Positions 10,182-21,745 of a stretch of DNA of 64,000 bases are shown one piece after another. The notes under the pieces are model-generated. The model saw only the letters and a list, made by a program, of their open reading frames with translations. It did no database searches and was not told the DNA's origin. Source of the stretch: Tolypeutes matacus. Lineage: Eukaryota > Chordata > Mammalia > Cingulata > Chlamyphoridae. Within the stretch, counting starts at the first letter, position 1; each line of letters opens with the position of its first letter. The position numbers and the translations under genes are program-made. Where the stretch lies: the NCBI GenBank assembly GCA_026826555.1, contig JAKSZT010054304.1:30560341-30624340 (forward strand). The letters run 5' to 3'.

Positions 10182-10729
10182 ATATTAGTCAGCCAAAGGG
10201 GTGCTGATGCAAAATACCAGAAATTGGTTGGGTTTTATAAAGGGTACTTATTTGGGGTAGACATCCACAGTTACCAGGCCAACACCAAAGTCCATTACCA
10301 CGTGTTGGAACAAGACAGCTGCCGACATTTGCCAGGGTTCAGGTTTCTTGGGTTCCTCTCTTCCCAGGGCTCTGTTTCTCTCCGGCTCAGCTCCTCTATT
10401 TCCTCCACAAGGTCAGCTGTAGACTCTCAGGTGAACGACTCATCTCTTTTCCCGGCGTCTTCTCTCTTTCCTCATGACCATGCTCTCTTACTTTCCAGGG
10501 CTCCAGCTCAAGACTCCAACTTCAGAACTGCTCCAACTCTGTCCTTTGCCATGCCCTTTATATTTGATTCCCCACCCACCAAGTGGTGGAGTTCAACACC
10601 TCACTGATGTGGCCCAGTCAACCCCCTAATCATAACTTAATGATGCCCAGATTAACAAATCAGTTTACAAGCAAAATCCAATATCTGTTTTTGGAATTCA
10701 TAACTATATCAAACTGCTAAACTGCAACA
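10182..10729 (-). mobile_element. Lineage-specific LTR (group 1), minus strand
   Basis: The inverse of the 2610 and 8462 copies: it starts 'atattagtcagccaaagg', then 'ataccagaaattggttggg', and ends 'tatatcaaactgc', 'aactgcaaca'. The direct repeat gctgct flanks it (10176-10181 and 10730-10735). The 127-codon plus-strand frame at 10224-10607 is antisense to the LTR; its serine-rich product matches no family I recognise and it is treated as chance. Confidence 0.75.
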
Positions 10730-10863
10730 GCTGCTAAGTTCAGAGAAAATGTTTCATATTTTGTGTATTTTAACATATTATTTTAACTTGGACTATAGTA
10801 CAGAGTTAATATTCTCTTGTTTGAAAGAAGAAATAAAGTTCAAGAACAAAATTGTTTCATTGC

Positions 10864-11072
10864 AGAAGTGGATGTGGCTCAAGCAGTTGAGCACCCACTT
10901 CCCACAAGGGAGATCTCTCATTTGGTTTCCAGTGCCTCATAATGAAAAAACACAAGGAGCAGACAATGAGGAAAAAAAACAAGCAGCAAAACAAAAACAA
11001 GGAACAAAAACAACAAGCAAACAGATGCGTGAGCCAACTAGGGGCGGGGGGTGGGGGCAGATTATTTCAATA
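10864..11072 (+). repeat. tRNA-derived SINE (DAS-type), plus strand
   Basis: The head reads gaagtggatgtggctcaagc with an A box (tggctcaagcagttgagc). A decayed B box (tggtttccagtgcc) follows, then an A-rich body with repeated 'aaacaaggaacaaaaac' text and a G-run near 11042. The frames of 65-109 codons crossing it are low-complexity artefacts of the A-rich body. Confidence 0.75.
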
Positions 11073-11869
11073 CAATAAAAATAATAACTATCATATAAAT
11101 ATAAATTTAACCTCTCTTGTTCATAAACAAACATTGTTTATGGTTTCATACACATGTTTTAAAATAGGAGTAATTCATAACAACTTGTAAAATGATAAGA
11201 ATATTTTAATTCAACTAGTAGAATTTGTTTCTCAGAATTTTCTAGTGTTAAGTAATTTCATATTGCCCAAGGTCAGATTCCAATATATTTATAGAAAATA
11301 CAATAGAATAAAAGTCTTACCACAAAATGCTGCCTGTTTATGTACATAATATAACATAATATAATGAAATATAATATATAAATATAAATATGGAATCTCT
11401 TAAAATTTACTTAATGTTTGACAGGAATGTGTCCTTTAGTAGAACACATTTATAACCTGCTCACAAAGATTTTAGATCCAATTAAATCACAATGGAAGTT
11501 CTGGAATACAGAAGGATTTTGACAAAAATTTCTGGAATTCAGATGTTGGCAGAAAAAAATAACCTGCTTATTTTTTAAATCTAAAACTTCCCTGTGGATT
11601 TACCATTTTGCACAAATCATATCACACCGTCTCCTTCCCACTGCCAAATGAATGTGTACCTCCATTCCCAAAATACAACTTACTACATAGAATAAATAGT
11701 AGACTGTTAGCTGGATGAATAGACACATGTTGATTTATTAGAATGGACTTGGGAGGAATAAGTTAAATGGGGAATATGGAAATAAGAACTAATAATTACA
11801 ATGGCACTCTTTGTGAAGACACTTTATTGAGACACTACTCTGTAGAAATATAATAGATGATTGCATTGT
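11073..11869. other. Unassigned, AT-rich interval
   Basis: Includes the simple text 'ataatataacataatata' around 11345-11395. No gene or named repeat was recognised. Confidence 0.45.
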
Positions 11870-13131
11870 TTCTGTTTTTTTTTTTCATTCCAGTAACATG
11901 TATACAACCTAAAATATCACCTTTTAACTACATTCAAATACGTAATTCAGTGCTGCTAATTAAATTCAACATGTTGTGTTTCCATCACCACCATACAATA
12001 TCAAACATTGACTCCCTATTACCTACCACCAACCCAGCCCCTTGTAACCTGTATTCCAATTTCTGACTTTATGAAATTTTTTTTTATAATTTTTTGAGGG
12101 AGGTACTAGGGGTACCTGGGATCTCATATATGGGAAGCCAGCACTCAAACACTGAGCAACACTCATTCACCTAATTATTTTATATCAATGAAATAATTTA
12201 ATATTTGTCCTTTTGTGTCTGATTTATTTCATTCTACATGATGCCTTCAAGGTTCATCCCTGTAGTTGCATGTATCAGAACTTCCTTCTTTTTATGACTT
12301 AATAATTGCATGTATATACCATATTTTGTTCATCCATTCATTGATTGATGGACACTTTGGTTGCTTCCACTTTTTGACAATTGTGAACATAAGTGTGCAA
12401 TATCTTTTTGAGTTCCCCCTTTCACTCCTTTTGGATATTTACCTAGAAGTGAGATTTCTGTGTCATATGGGAATTCTACACTTAATTTTTGAGGAACTGC
12501 CATGCTGTTCTGCACAGCAAGTGCACAATTTTATATTCCCACCGTCAATGAAGGAATGTTCCTACTTCTCCACATCTTCTCTGGCACATGTAGTTTTCCT
12601 TTTCTGTAAAAGTAGCAATTCTAGTGTGTGTGAAATTGTATCTCATTGTGGTTTTGGTTTGTAGTTCCCTAATGGCTAATGATATCAAGCATTTTCTCGT
12701 GTGTTTATTGGACAATGGTATAACTTCTATGCAGAAATATCTATTCATTTGTTTTGGTCACTTTTTAGGTAGATTTATTGTCTTTGGGCTGTTAAATTGT
12801 GGTATTACTTTATATATTTTATATACTACACTTTTATCAGATATGTGGTCTCCAGATATTTCTTCCCATTCTGTATGTTGTCTTTTTACTTTTGTGATGA
12901 AGCCCTTTGATTCACAAGTTTTTAATTTTGATAAGTCTCCATTTATCTGATTTTGTTTTGTTTGCTCATGCTTTGGAACGTCTAAGAAATCATGGCCTAA
13001 CACAAGATCCTGAAGATGCTTCCCTGTGTTTTCTTCTGAGAGTTTTTATACTTGTGGCTCTTATATTCAGGTCTGTGATCCACTTTAAGTTGATTCTTGT
13101 GTAGAGTGTGAGATAAGAGTCTACCTTCATT
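11870..13131 (-). mobile_element. Old L1, 3' part (3'UTR and ORF2 C-terminus), minus strand
   Basis: Antisense L1 3'UTR at about 11870-12079 ('ccagtaacatgtatacaacc'), then a SINE, then the antisense ORF2 C-terminal region from 12173. At 13131 the text stops in the middle of ORF2 and resumes at 16383 at the matching point of an L1 ORF2. The two pieces are therefore one element split by the younger L1 at 13132-16372. Minus-strand frames of 60-81 codons are decayed ORF2 pieces. Confidence 0.8.
12080..12172 (-). repeat. tRNA-derived SINE head inside the old L1
   Basis: A T-rich run, then 'gggaggtactaggggtacc', 'ggatctcatatatgggaagc' and 'actgagcaacactcattc': the antisense DAS-type head. It lies between L1 3'UTR text and ORF2-side text that would otherwise be continuous. 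Both boxes are mutated. Confidence 0.7.
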
Positions 13132-13645
13132 CTTGGATGTTAGCATAGTTATAATTGTTATACAGATAGCAAAATATAGCAACTAAACATTGTCAATGAT
13201 TTACAGTATAGTTTATAATTTAGATGATACAGTTTAATAATTTTGATGATATTTACCATGTCCTGTGTCCATTACTGTAAGGTAATGAAAAATCTTTCCC
13301 ATGATCACCAAACACCCCAATAGATCTTGACTATTCCCTTCTCCCCAGCCCCCCAGGGCACATGACACCACCCTATCCCGACCCATGGAATGTCAAGATT
13401 CACAGTTACATGGCCTGGGAATTTGAAACTGCCCTTCGTAATCCACCCACCCACCAGCGCTGCACCACCAAACCCAGGAACACCACCACTCATCAGCCCA
13501 ATCACCCAAAATGCAACCACACTCTATCCCTTTACCATAGATTATGTCTATATGGGTGATGGCTCAAAGCCTGCTATTCGCTTACTCTCCCTTGTTAACC
13601 TATCTTTCAGACAATGGTTCTCAGAGACTGCTCACATTCCTCAGT
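13132..13645 (-). other. 3'UTR of the younger L1
   Basis: Read on the minus strand it runs from the ORF2 stop into a G-rich stretch, for example ggtggtgttcctgggtttgg. It matches in order the 3'UTR of the plus-strand L1 at 30770-31500, which shows that the two L1s belong to one related lineage. The 65-91-codon plus-strand frames here are antisense noise. Confidence 0.65.
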
Positions 13646-15070
13646 TCAGATCAGTGAGGTCATAGACTGTTCATCCTTCAGTGCCTGGCTTGCTTCACTC
13701 AACATAAGGTCTTCAAGATTCATCCACGATATTACATGTGTTAGCAATTTATTTCTTCTTACAGCTGAGTGATATTCCATTGTATGTATGTACCACATTT
13801 TGCTTATCCATTCGTCTGTTGATGGGCACCGGGGCTGATTCCAACTTTTGGCAATGGTGGACAATGCCACTATGAACATTGATGTGCATATATCTGTTTG
13901 TGTCTTTGCTTTCAGTTCTTCTGGGTATACACCCAGCAGTGGAATTGCTGGATCATACGGAAGATCTGTTGTTAGTTTTCTGAGGAACAGCCAAACTGTC
14001 CTCCACAGTGGCTGGACCATACCACAGTCCCACCAGCAGTGGATGAGGGTTCCTATTCCTCCACATCCTCTCCAACATTTAGTATCTCCTATTTTTTTAA
14101 TAGCTGCCATTCTGTTGGGTGTAAGATGGTATCTCATTGTAGTTTTGATTTGCATTTCCCTGATAGCAAGCGATGTTGAGCATTTTTTCATGTGCTTTTT
14201 AGCCATTTGTATTTCTTCCTTGGAGAAGTGTCTTTTCAGGTCACTTGCCCATTTTTTAAATGGGTTGTTTGTCCTTTTATTTTCAAGGTGTAGGATTTCT
14301 TTATATATGCAGGATATTAGGCTCCTATCAGATATATGGTTGCCAAATATTTTCTCCCATTGGGTAGGCTGCCTTTTAATTTTCTTAATAATATCCTTTG
14401 AGGTGCAGAAGTTTTTAATTTTGAGGAGATCCCATTTATCTATTTTTTCTCTTGCTGCTTTTGCTTTGGCTTTGAAGTTCATGAAACCATTTCCTATTAC
14501 AAGGTCCTGTAGATGCTTCCCTACATTATCTTCCAAGGTCTTTATGGTTTTGGCTCTTATATTTAGATCTTTGATCCATCTTGAGTTGATTTTTGTATAA
14601 GGTGTGAGATGGTATTCTTCTCTCATTCTTTTGGATATGGATATCCAGTTCTCCAAGCACCACTTGTTAAAGAGGCCATTCTTTCCCAACTGAGTGGGCT
14701 TTGTGGCCTTGTAAAATATCAGATAACTGTATATGCGAGGATCTATATCAGAACTCTCAATTCTGTTCCATTGGTCAGTAGGTCTATCCTTGTGCCAATA
14801 CCACACAGTTTTGTTCACTGTAGCTTTGCAGTATGTTTTAAAGTCAGGTAGTGTGATACCTCCAACTTTATTTTTCTTTTTCAATATGTCTTTGGCAATT
14901 CGCAGCCTCTTGCCTCTCCAAATAAATTTTGTGGTTAGTTTTTCCAGTTCCTTAAAAAATACAGTGTTGACTTTTATTGGGATTGCATTAATCTGTAGAT
15001 TAGTTTGGGTAGGATAGACATCTCGATGATGTTTAGTTTTCCTATCCATGAACAGGGAATATTTTTCCAT
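13646..15070 (-). pseudogene. L1 ORF2 protein, C-terminal part, 474 open codons
   Basis: A long open frame encoding the region after the reverse transcriptase palm of L1 ORF2p, through the thumb-side region to the C-terminus. Visible landmarks: '[13 protein letters not shown]' and '[16 protein letters not shown]' near the start, '[10 protein letters not shown]' in the middle, and the cysteine motif CX3CX7HX4C (starting CWRGCGG) about 130 residues before the end. The C-terminus follows 'SAVRRNKLL'. The frame ends at TGA (13646-13648). The frame is broken upstream (15071-15244), so no complete ORF2p can be made. The overlapping 250-codon plus-strand frame (13848-14600) is its antisense shadow. 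Confidence 0.9.
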
Positions 15071-15244
15071 TTATTTAAGTCTTCTTTGATTCCTTTAACA
15101 GTGTTCTGTAGTTTTCTGTATATAAGTCCTTTACATCTTTAGCTAAATTTATTCCTAGGTATTTGATTATTTTAGTTACTATTGTAAATGGTATTTTTTT
15201 CCTGATTTCCTCCTCAGTTTGCTCGTTATTGGTGTATAGAAATG

Positions 15245-16290
<1,046 letters not shown>

Positions 16291-16382
16291 CTGTTCTCTC
16301 TTTTTCTTTGTTAGTCTGGCTAAGGGTTTTTCAATTTTATTGATATTCTCGAAGAACCAACTTTTGGTTTTGTACCTTCATT

Positions 16383-18520
16383 GTTTTGCATAAGGGTAGC
16401 TAGCTTTCCCAGCACCATTTGTTGAACAGAATATTCTCTCTCAATTGGCTGGACTTGACACACTTGTCAAAAATCATTTGGCCATAGATGTAGGCACTAA
16501 TTTCTGAGCTTCTAATTACTTCCATTGGTCTGTCTGTCTGTTTCTTTTTTTTTTTTTTTTTGCCAGTACATTGTGGCACTGTGGTTTTGAAATAAGTTTT
16601 CTAATCAGGAAATGTGAGATCTCCAATCATTCTTATTTTCAAGGTGTTTTAGGCAATTTAGGGGCCTTACTTTCCCATATAAATATGGTAATTGGATTTC
16701 CTATTTCTGCAAAGAAGGTTTTTGGAATTTGATTGTGATTACATTGAATCTATAAATCATTGGGGTAGAATTGACATCTTAATGATATTTTTTCTTTCAC
16801 TCCATGAACACAGAATTTCCTTCCATTTACTTAGGTCATCTTTGATTTCTTTTACCAATGTTTTGTAGGTTTTGTGTACATGTTCTTTATATCCTTGGTT
16901 ATATTTGTTCTTATATATTTGATAATTTTAGTTTTTATGGTAAACGGTTTTTTCCCTTGATTTCTTCCTTTGATTGTTCATTACTACTGTATAGAAACAA
17001 TACTAATGTTTGCATGTTGATGTTGTTCTGTATCACTTTGCTGGAATTGCTTATTAGTTTTTGCATCTTTTGGTGGATTTTTCAAGATTTTATGTATATA
17101 GGCTCATGTCATCTACAAATGTAGGGAAAATTTATTTTTTCCTTTCCAATTTGGAGGCCTTTCATGTCATTTTCTTTTTTAATTGCTCTGGCTTGAACTT
17201 CCAGCCCAATGTTGAATAATAATGATAAGAGTGAGCATCCTCATTTTGTTCTTGATCTTAGAGGGAAAGCTTTCAGTCTTTCACATTTGAGTATGATGTT
17301 TGTGGTGAATTTTTCATATATGCCCTTTAACATATTGAGGAAGTTTCTTTCTGTACCTAATATTCTGTTTTTATCAAGAAGGTGTTCTGGATTTTGGCAA
17401 AATTTGATCTTCATCAATTGAATTGATAGTGTGATTTTGTATTCATTCTGTTGATGGGGTATATTACATTTATTTTCTCATGTGGAAACACAATTACATA
17501 CCTGGGATAAATCCCATTTGATCATGGTATATAATTCTTTTAATGTGTTGTTTTATTTAATTTACTATTATTTTGTTGCAGAATTTTGCATCTATATTCA
17601 TAAGGGACATTGGTCTTTAATTTTCTTCTCTTGTGTTATGTTGGTCTGGCTTGGTTTTAGGGTGATGATGGCCCTGTAGAATGAGTTAGGCAGTATTTCC
17701 TCATCCTCAATATTTTGGAAGAATTTGACCAGGCTTGGTGTTAATTCTTCTTGGAATGTTCAGTAAAATTCACCAGTGAAGCCATCTCATCCTAGGCTTT
17801 TCTTTGTTCATGGTTTTTTAAATTTCTATTTCAATCTCTTTACTAGTTAATGGTCTGCTAAGATCTTCTAATTTCTTTTTGAGTCAGTGTAGGTAGTGTA
17901 TGTGTTTCTAAAAATTTGTCCATTTCATCTAGGTTATCTAAGTTGTTGACATACAGTTGCTCATAGTAGAGTCTTATGATACCTTTTATTTCTGTGGTTC
18001 AGTAGTAATGTTATCTTATTCATTTCTGATTTCAGTTATTTTTGTCATCTTCTTTTTCACTGTCAGTATAACTAAAGGTTTGTCAATGTTATGGATCCTT
18101 TAAAATAACCAAATTTTGGTTTGGTTGACTATCTCTATTGCTTTTTTAATTCCTATCTCACTTATATCTGCTCTACTTTTTATTTCTCTCCTTCTGCTAG
18201 TTTTTAAGCTTATTCTTCTTTTCCTAGACTCTACAGTTGTGAGGTTAGGCCTGTAATATGAGATTTTTCTTCTTTTTTAATGTAAACATTTAGAACTATA
18301 AAATTCCCTCTCAATACTGCCTTTGCGATATCCCATAAGTTTTGGTGTGTTGTTCTCATTTTTAATTGCTTTATCATGTTTCCTAATTTTCCTTCTGATT
18401 TCTTCATTGACCCATTGGTTATTTAAGAATGCATTGTTTAATATCTATATATTTGGGAATTTTCTATTTCTCCCTCTTTTGTTGATTTATAGCTTCATTC
18501 CATTGTCATCAGAGAAGATA
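16383..18520 (-). mobile_element. Old L1, ORF2 middle and 5' side, minus strand
   Basis: The continuation of the old L1 begun at 11870. It starts at 'cagcaccatttgttgaac' (antisense of the FNKW region of ORF2) and runs back through the polymerase ('gccatctcatcctagg', antisense of SPGPDG). It ends at the region before the fingers ('cttcattgacccattgg', 'cattccattgtcatcag'). It has many stops and indels and is much older than the L1 that splits it. Open frames of 65-169 codons on the plus strand here are antisense artefacts. Confidence 0.8.
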
Positions 18521-19700
18521 CATTTTTCAGGCCATTATTCTGTAGAAATAATATTTGATATTCACATTTTCATCTTTTTCTTGCTAACCTTTCCCTTTTC
18601 CACTACCACAATCCTACCAATAAGAACTGTCTTAATGGCTAAGGGACTTGAAACAAAATATTTGTTAAAAATGAAAAGAGGTGTATTAATGATACATTTA
18701 TCAAGCATTGAAAATAACATTATAATTGCTATCTTCAGCATTATTCTTGCTGACATTTTGGCAATACTTGAAGATAATTTTGGGAACTTTGCAACTTCAA
18801 CTTCACAGGGTGTTACTGCACAAAAATTTTGATGGCCTTCTTCAATCTTGATCTGGAACTCCACATCTATGGCAGGATCACTTTTTCCACTAACATGGAC
18901 AAAGACCTTTAGACATTTTAGTGAGGTAGGAAGACAGAAAATGCCATATGGCAGCTAATATGTATATGACACCTCCTAGTAACTCACAGAAATAAATGCA
19001 GGGAAATGAATAAGAAGGTCTCTTTCTCTGTAAAGACTAGGTAATTAGACTTCTTCCACTTGAATCAGGATCACAATATTAACTAGTTGTGATTTAGATG
19101 TCATTTAGTTTACAAGAGACTTGGTTTCTGGAGGTGCTGACATTGAATATTGTTTGACCATAGATATTGATGCGTAAAACAGTGGGAAATAAAGCAAGAA
19201 GAGAAAATTAGGACAATTTGGGAGTGCATGGATTTTTTGTGTTTCTCTTTGTTTTTGTCTTTTCCACTAAGGCATGGGAAGTTTTCTTTTGAGACGACAA
19301 GAGCTGTAGAGTGAAGCTCTGGGCTAGGATTATGACTCTTTTGAGAGAGAGCAGTGATACAGCTAGGGAGATCACTGAATGAAAGCAGTTGAGTCCTGCA
19401 CAAGCTTGGCCAAGGGGTTGAGTGGGACTTAATCCAGTTTCCCCTTTGCCAAGCTGAGCATCTTCACAGGGCTATAATTGCACAAATTAGATTTCTTTGT
19501 TAAATTCACACAAAGGTCCTGTGTTGGCTGGGAGGATCCTTGGATACAATAGACTAAAGATAGGAAAATGGCTCCGACTTAAACTAGGTTGGGGGTTATG
19601 TAAAGAAGGGATCTGAGACAAAACATGGTGTTTAATCACCAACATTAAGTGAAAGATTTTATGTAAAAAGATAGTCATAGGGGAATTTATTATGAGTCTT
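18521..19700. other. Unassigned interval with an unidentified frame and an inverted repeat
   Basis: Follows the end of the old L1. It holds the 100-codon minus-strand frame described separately, and a 15-bp inverted repeat at 19403-19417 and 19441-19455. No transposon ends were recognised. Base composition is less AT-rich than its neighbours. Confidence 0.4.
18562..18864 (-). pseudogene. Unidentified 100-codon frame, possible old processed pseudogene
   Basis: The minus-strand frame begins MEFQIKIEEGHQNFC and ends KGKVSKKKMKM before a TGA. Reading further upstream without a start gives a plausible continuation ('VSGKSDPAIDVEFQIK'), so the ATG may not be the true start. The amino-acid text looks protein-like (mixed charged and hydrophobic segments, not a repeat translation), but I do not recognise the family. 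No splice-site pair, promoter or poly(A) tail was seen. It may be a remnant of a retroposed mRNA, an exon-sized relic or chance. Confidence 0.3.
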
Positions 19701-21157
19701 GTTTCAAAAGAAGGGTCAAATGATACTTACTAATCTAAGTATTAAAGGTGAACACAGAACTTTTCAAAGGATGGGCAATAAGATGGGATGTTTGACTAAA
19801 GACTTGGAATATCATTTGTCTATCAAATGCCTCCTTGGGGGAGAGGAAAAAGAAAATAATATTTATGACAGGAATTAAGAAAAAACTGCCTTTTATGTTA
19901 ATCTTTTGGATGCTTGGCATTGCACTATCATTAATGTATTGTAGTTTATTAAAATTTAATATTTTTAAAGTTTCCATAGGACAACAAAAAGAATGGATAA
20001 TTTCCCTTTATTATAAATATTACACAAGCATATTTACATTAGCTTACACAGTAAATAAATATATAAAACAATTATACATATTTTATAAATACTTTACACA
20101 TATTCCTCTTAATCTTTCAAAAGTTAATCTTTGGAAATTCTGAAAGAGATATGTCAAGACCATCTTACACAATTATTATGTTATCAAATTGCCTCCTCTT
20201 TTTAAGATATTTTGATTATATATTTTGATACTAGGTTAACTTTATAAATATTGAGGATGATTAAATTGCTTGGTTAACTGTTCCTTTGAAAATGTGAAAT
20301 ATCAGATTATTGCATTTAATGTTCTTTATCTTAAATTTCATATTACTTACATATAATATTACTTTCATAGCACTGTCATATTACTATTATCCCAAAGCAT
20401 TTTTCTTATTACTATCTTAGTATAGTTTTCACGTATTTTTTTATTTTATTTTTGAGTTGATACTTTCCTTTTAGAACATAAAAATTATGGTATATGTATT
20501 GTGTTCTTCAGTACATGATAATATTTTTCTTTTTTTCCTCCATGTAAATATAGCTTAGTATAAAATTCCACAATCTTTTCTCTCAGTAGTCTGAAAATTT
20601 ACTCTGATTCCTACCATTTCTTTTTGGGTAAAATGGTGTGTGTGCATATACGTGTGTGTGTGGGGGCCTGTGTCTCTGCCTTTGCTCAAGTATGTAGAGT
20701 ATTAACTTTCTCTTTTAAATTCACATATTATCCCTAAAATATATCTATCATGGATTTATTCCCCATGATATCACCTAAAACTCTGTCCTTCACCTCATAG
20801 TAATTTTCTTCTAGTGATCCTTTGATTACCTTTTTTTCCCTAGGGTATTCTATCCTTTTTTTCTGATTCTATTATACAGTCTTGTTTATATTAAAAAGTC
20901 CATATGCTGTATCTTTACTAAAACCATTCTTCTATTTTGTACAAAACTTTTTAGTTTTCTAATTCACTAAACCAGTTAACAGTAGTTTTCAGTTTCTTTC
21001 TTGTGTCTCCTTTGAAACTGCTTTATTCTCCCTTTTCTCTCATTTTTGTTATCATGTAGTTATACAGGATAAACAAGTATATCAAACAACTAGATGATAG
21101 GTTAGATGGACCTTGTGATATTAATTTTTCTCACTATTTTCATGTTTACCAAGTCAA
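19701..21157. other. Unassigned, AT-rich interval
   Basis: Contains a short TG-rich tract (about 20636-20670) and many A/T runs. Text near 20560-20620 may be a decayed L1 or LTR, but no frame or end confirms it. No gene signature. Confidence 0.45.
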
Positions 21158-21643
21158 AGCTAGTAGGTTGATTAGTGTCATTCAAAAATTCATGTCTACC
21201 CAGAACCTCAGAATGTGATGTTATTTGGAAATAGGGTATTTGCAGATGTAAGTAGTCTAGAACCTCAGGATGAAATCAACCTGAGTGTGGGTAGGTCCTA
21301 AATCCCATGACTGTTGTCTTTATAAGAGATAAAAGAGGAAGATGTGGACACAACACAGAGACACAGAGATGAAGGCCATCTGGAGATGGAGGCATAGATT
21401 GGAATTATGCAGCCACAAGCCAAGGAATCCCTGGGGCAACCGAGAGCTGGAAGAGGCAAGGAAGGATACATCTCTAGAGCTTGCAGGGGGTAGGATACAT
21501 CTCTAGAGCTTGCAGGGGGAGTATGTCCCTGCTGCCACTTGATTTCAAACTTCTAACCTCTAGACTATGAGAGAATAATTTTATATTGTTTTAAGCCACA
21601 AAATATGGGATAATTTGTTGCATAGCCCTAGGAAACTAATACA
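21158..21643 (+). mobile_element. MLT1-like (ERVL-MaLR) solitary LTR, plus strand
   Basis: Blocks in order: 'cagaacctcagaatgtgatg', 'atttggaaatagggtatttg', 'tgactgttgtctttataag', 'gccacaagccaaggaatcc', 'gagagaataattttatattg', 'ttttaagccacaaaatatgg', end 'aggaaactaataca'. It is the same LTR type as the inverted copies at 1578 and 58106. It contains a private 29-bp tandem duplication at 21464-21519. No internal retroviral region is attached. Confidence 0.8.
21464..21519. repeat. Tandem duplication of about 29 bp inside the LTR
   Basis: The segment starting ggatacatctctagagcttg occurs twice, at 21464 and 21493, with identical sequence across 27 bases. The related inverted LTRs do not show it, so it arose in this copy. 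Confidence 0.9.
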
Positions 21644-21684
21644 GCATCTAATCACAATATTGTAATAAAGAAATAATCTATATA

Positions 21685-21745
21685 AAGACCTCAATGTAGT
21701 TCCTGGCACATAGTAAGCTTTCAATAAATATTAGCTAATATTACT
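21685..21745 (+). repeat. L2/MIR 3'-end fragment
   Basis: 'gttcctggcacatagtaagc' followed by 'ttcaataaatattagcta' is the shared 3' tail of L2 and MIR. Too short to decide between them. Confidence 0.55.

Noticed and set aside
10224..10607. 127-codon plus-strand frame with a serine-rich product
   Set aside because: It lies wholly inside an inverted group 1 LTR; LTRs of this group give chance frames in other copies too.
13848..14600. 250-codon plus-strand open frame
   Set aside because: It is the exact antisense of the L1 ORF2 C-terminal frame at 13646-15070; L1 coding strands often leave long shadow frames.
18323..18832. 169-codon plus-strand frame
   Set aside because: Its first part is antisense to the old L1 ORF2 and the rest is antisense to the 18562-18864 frame; there is no coherent protein.
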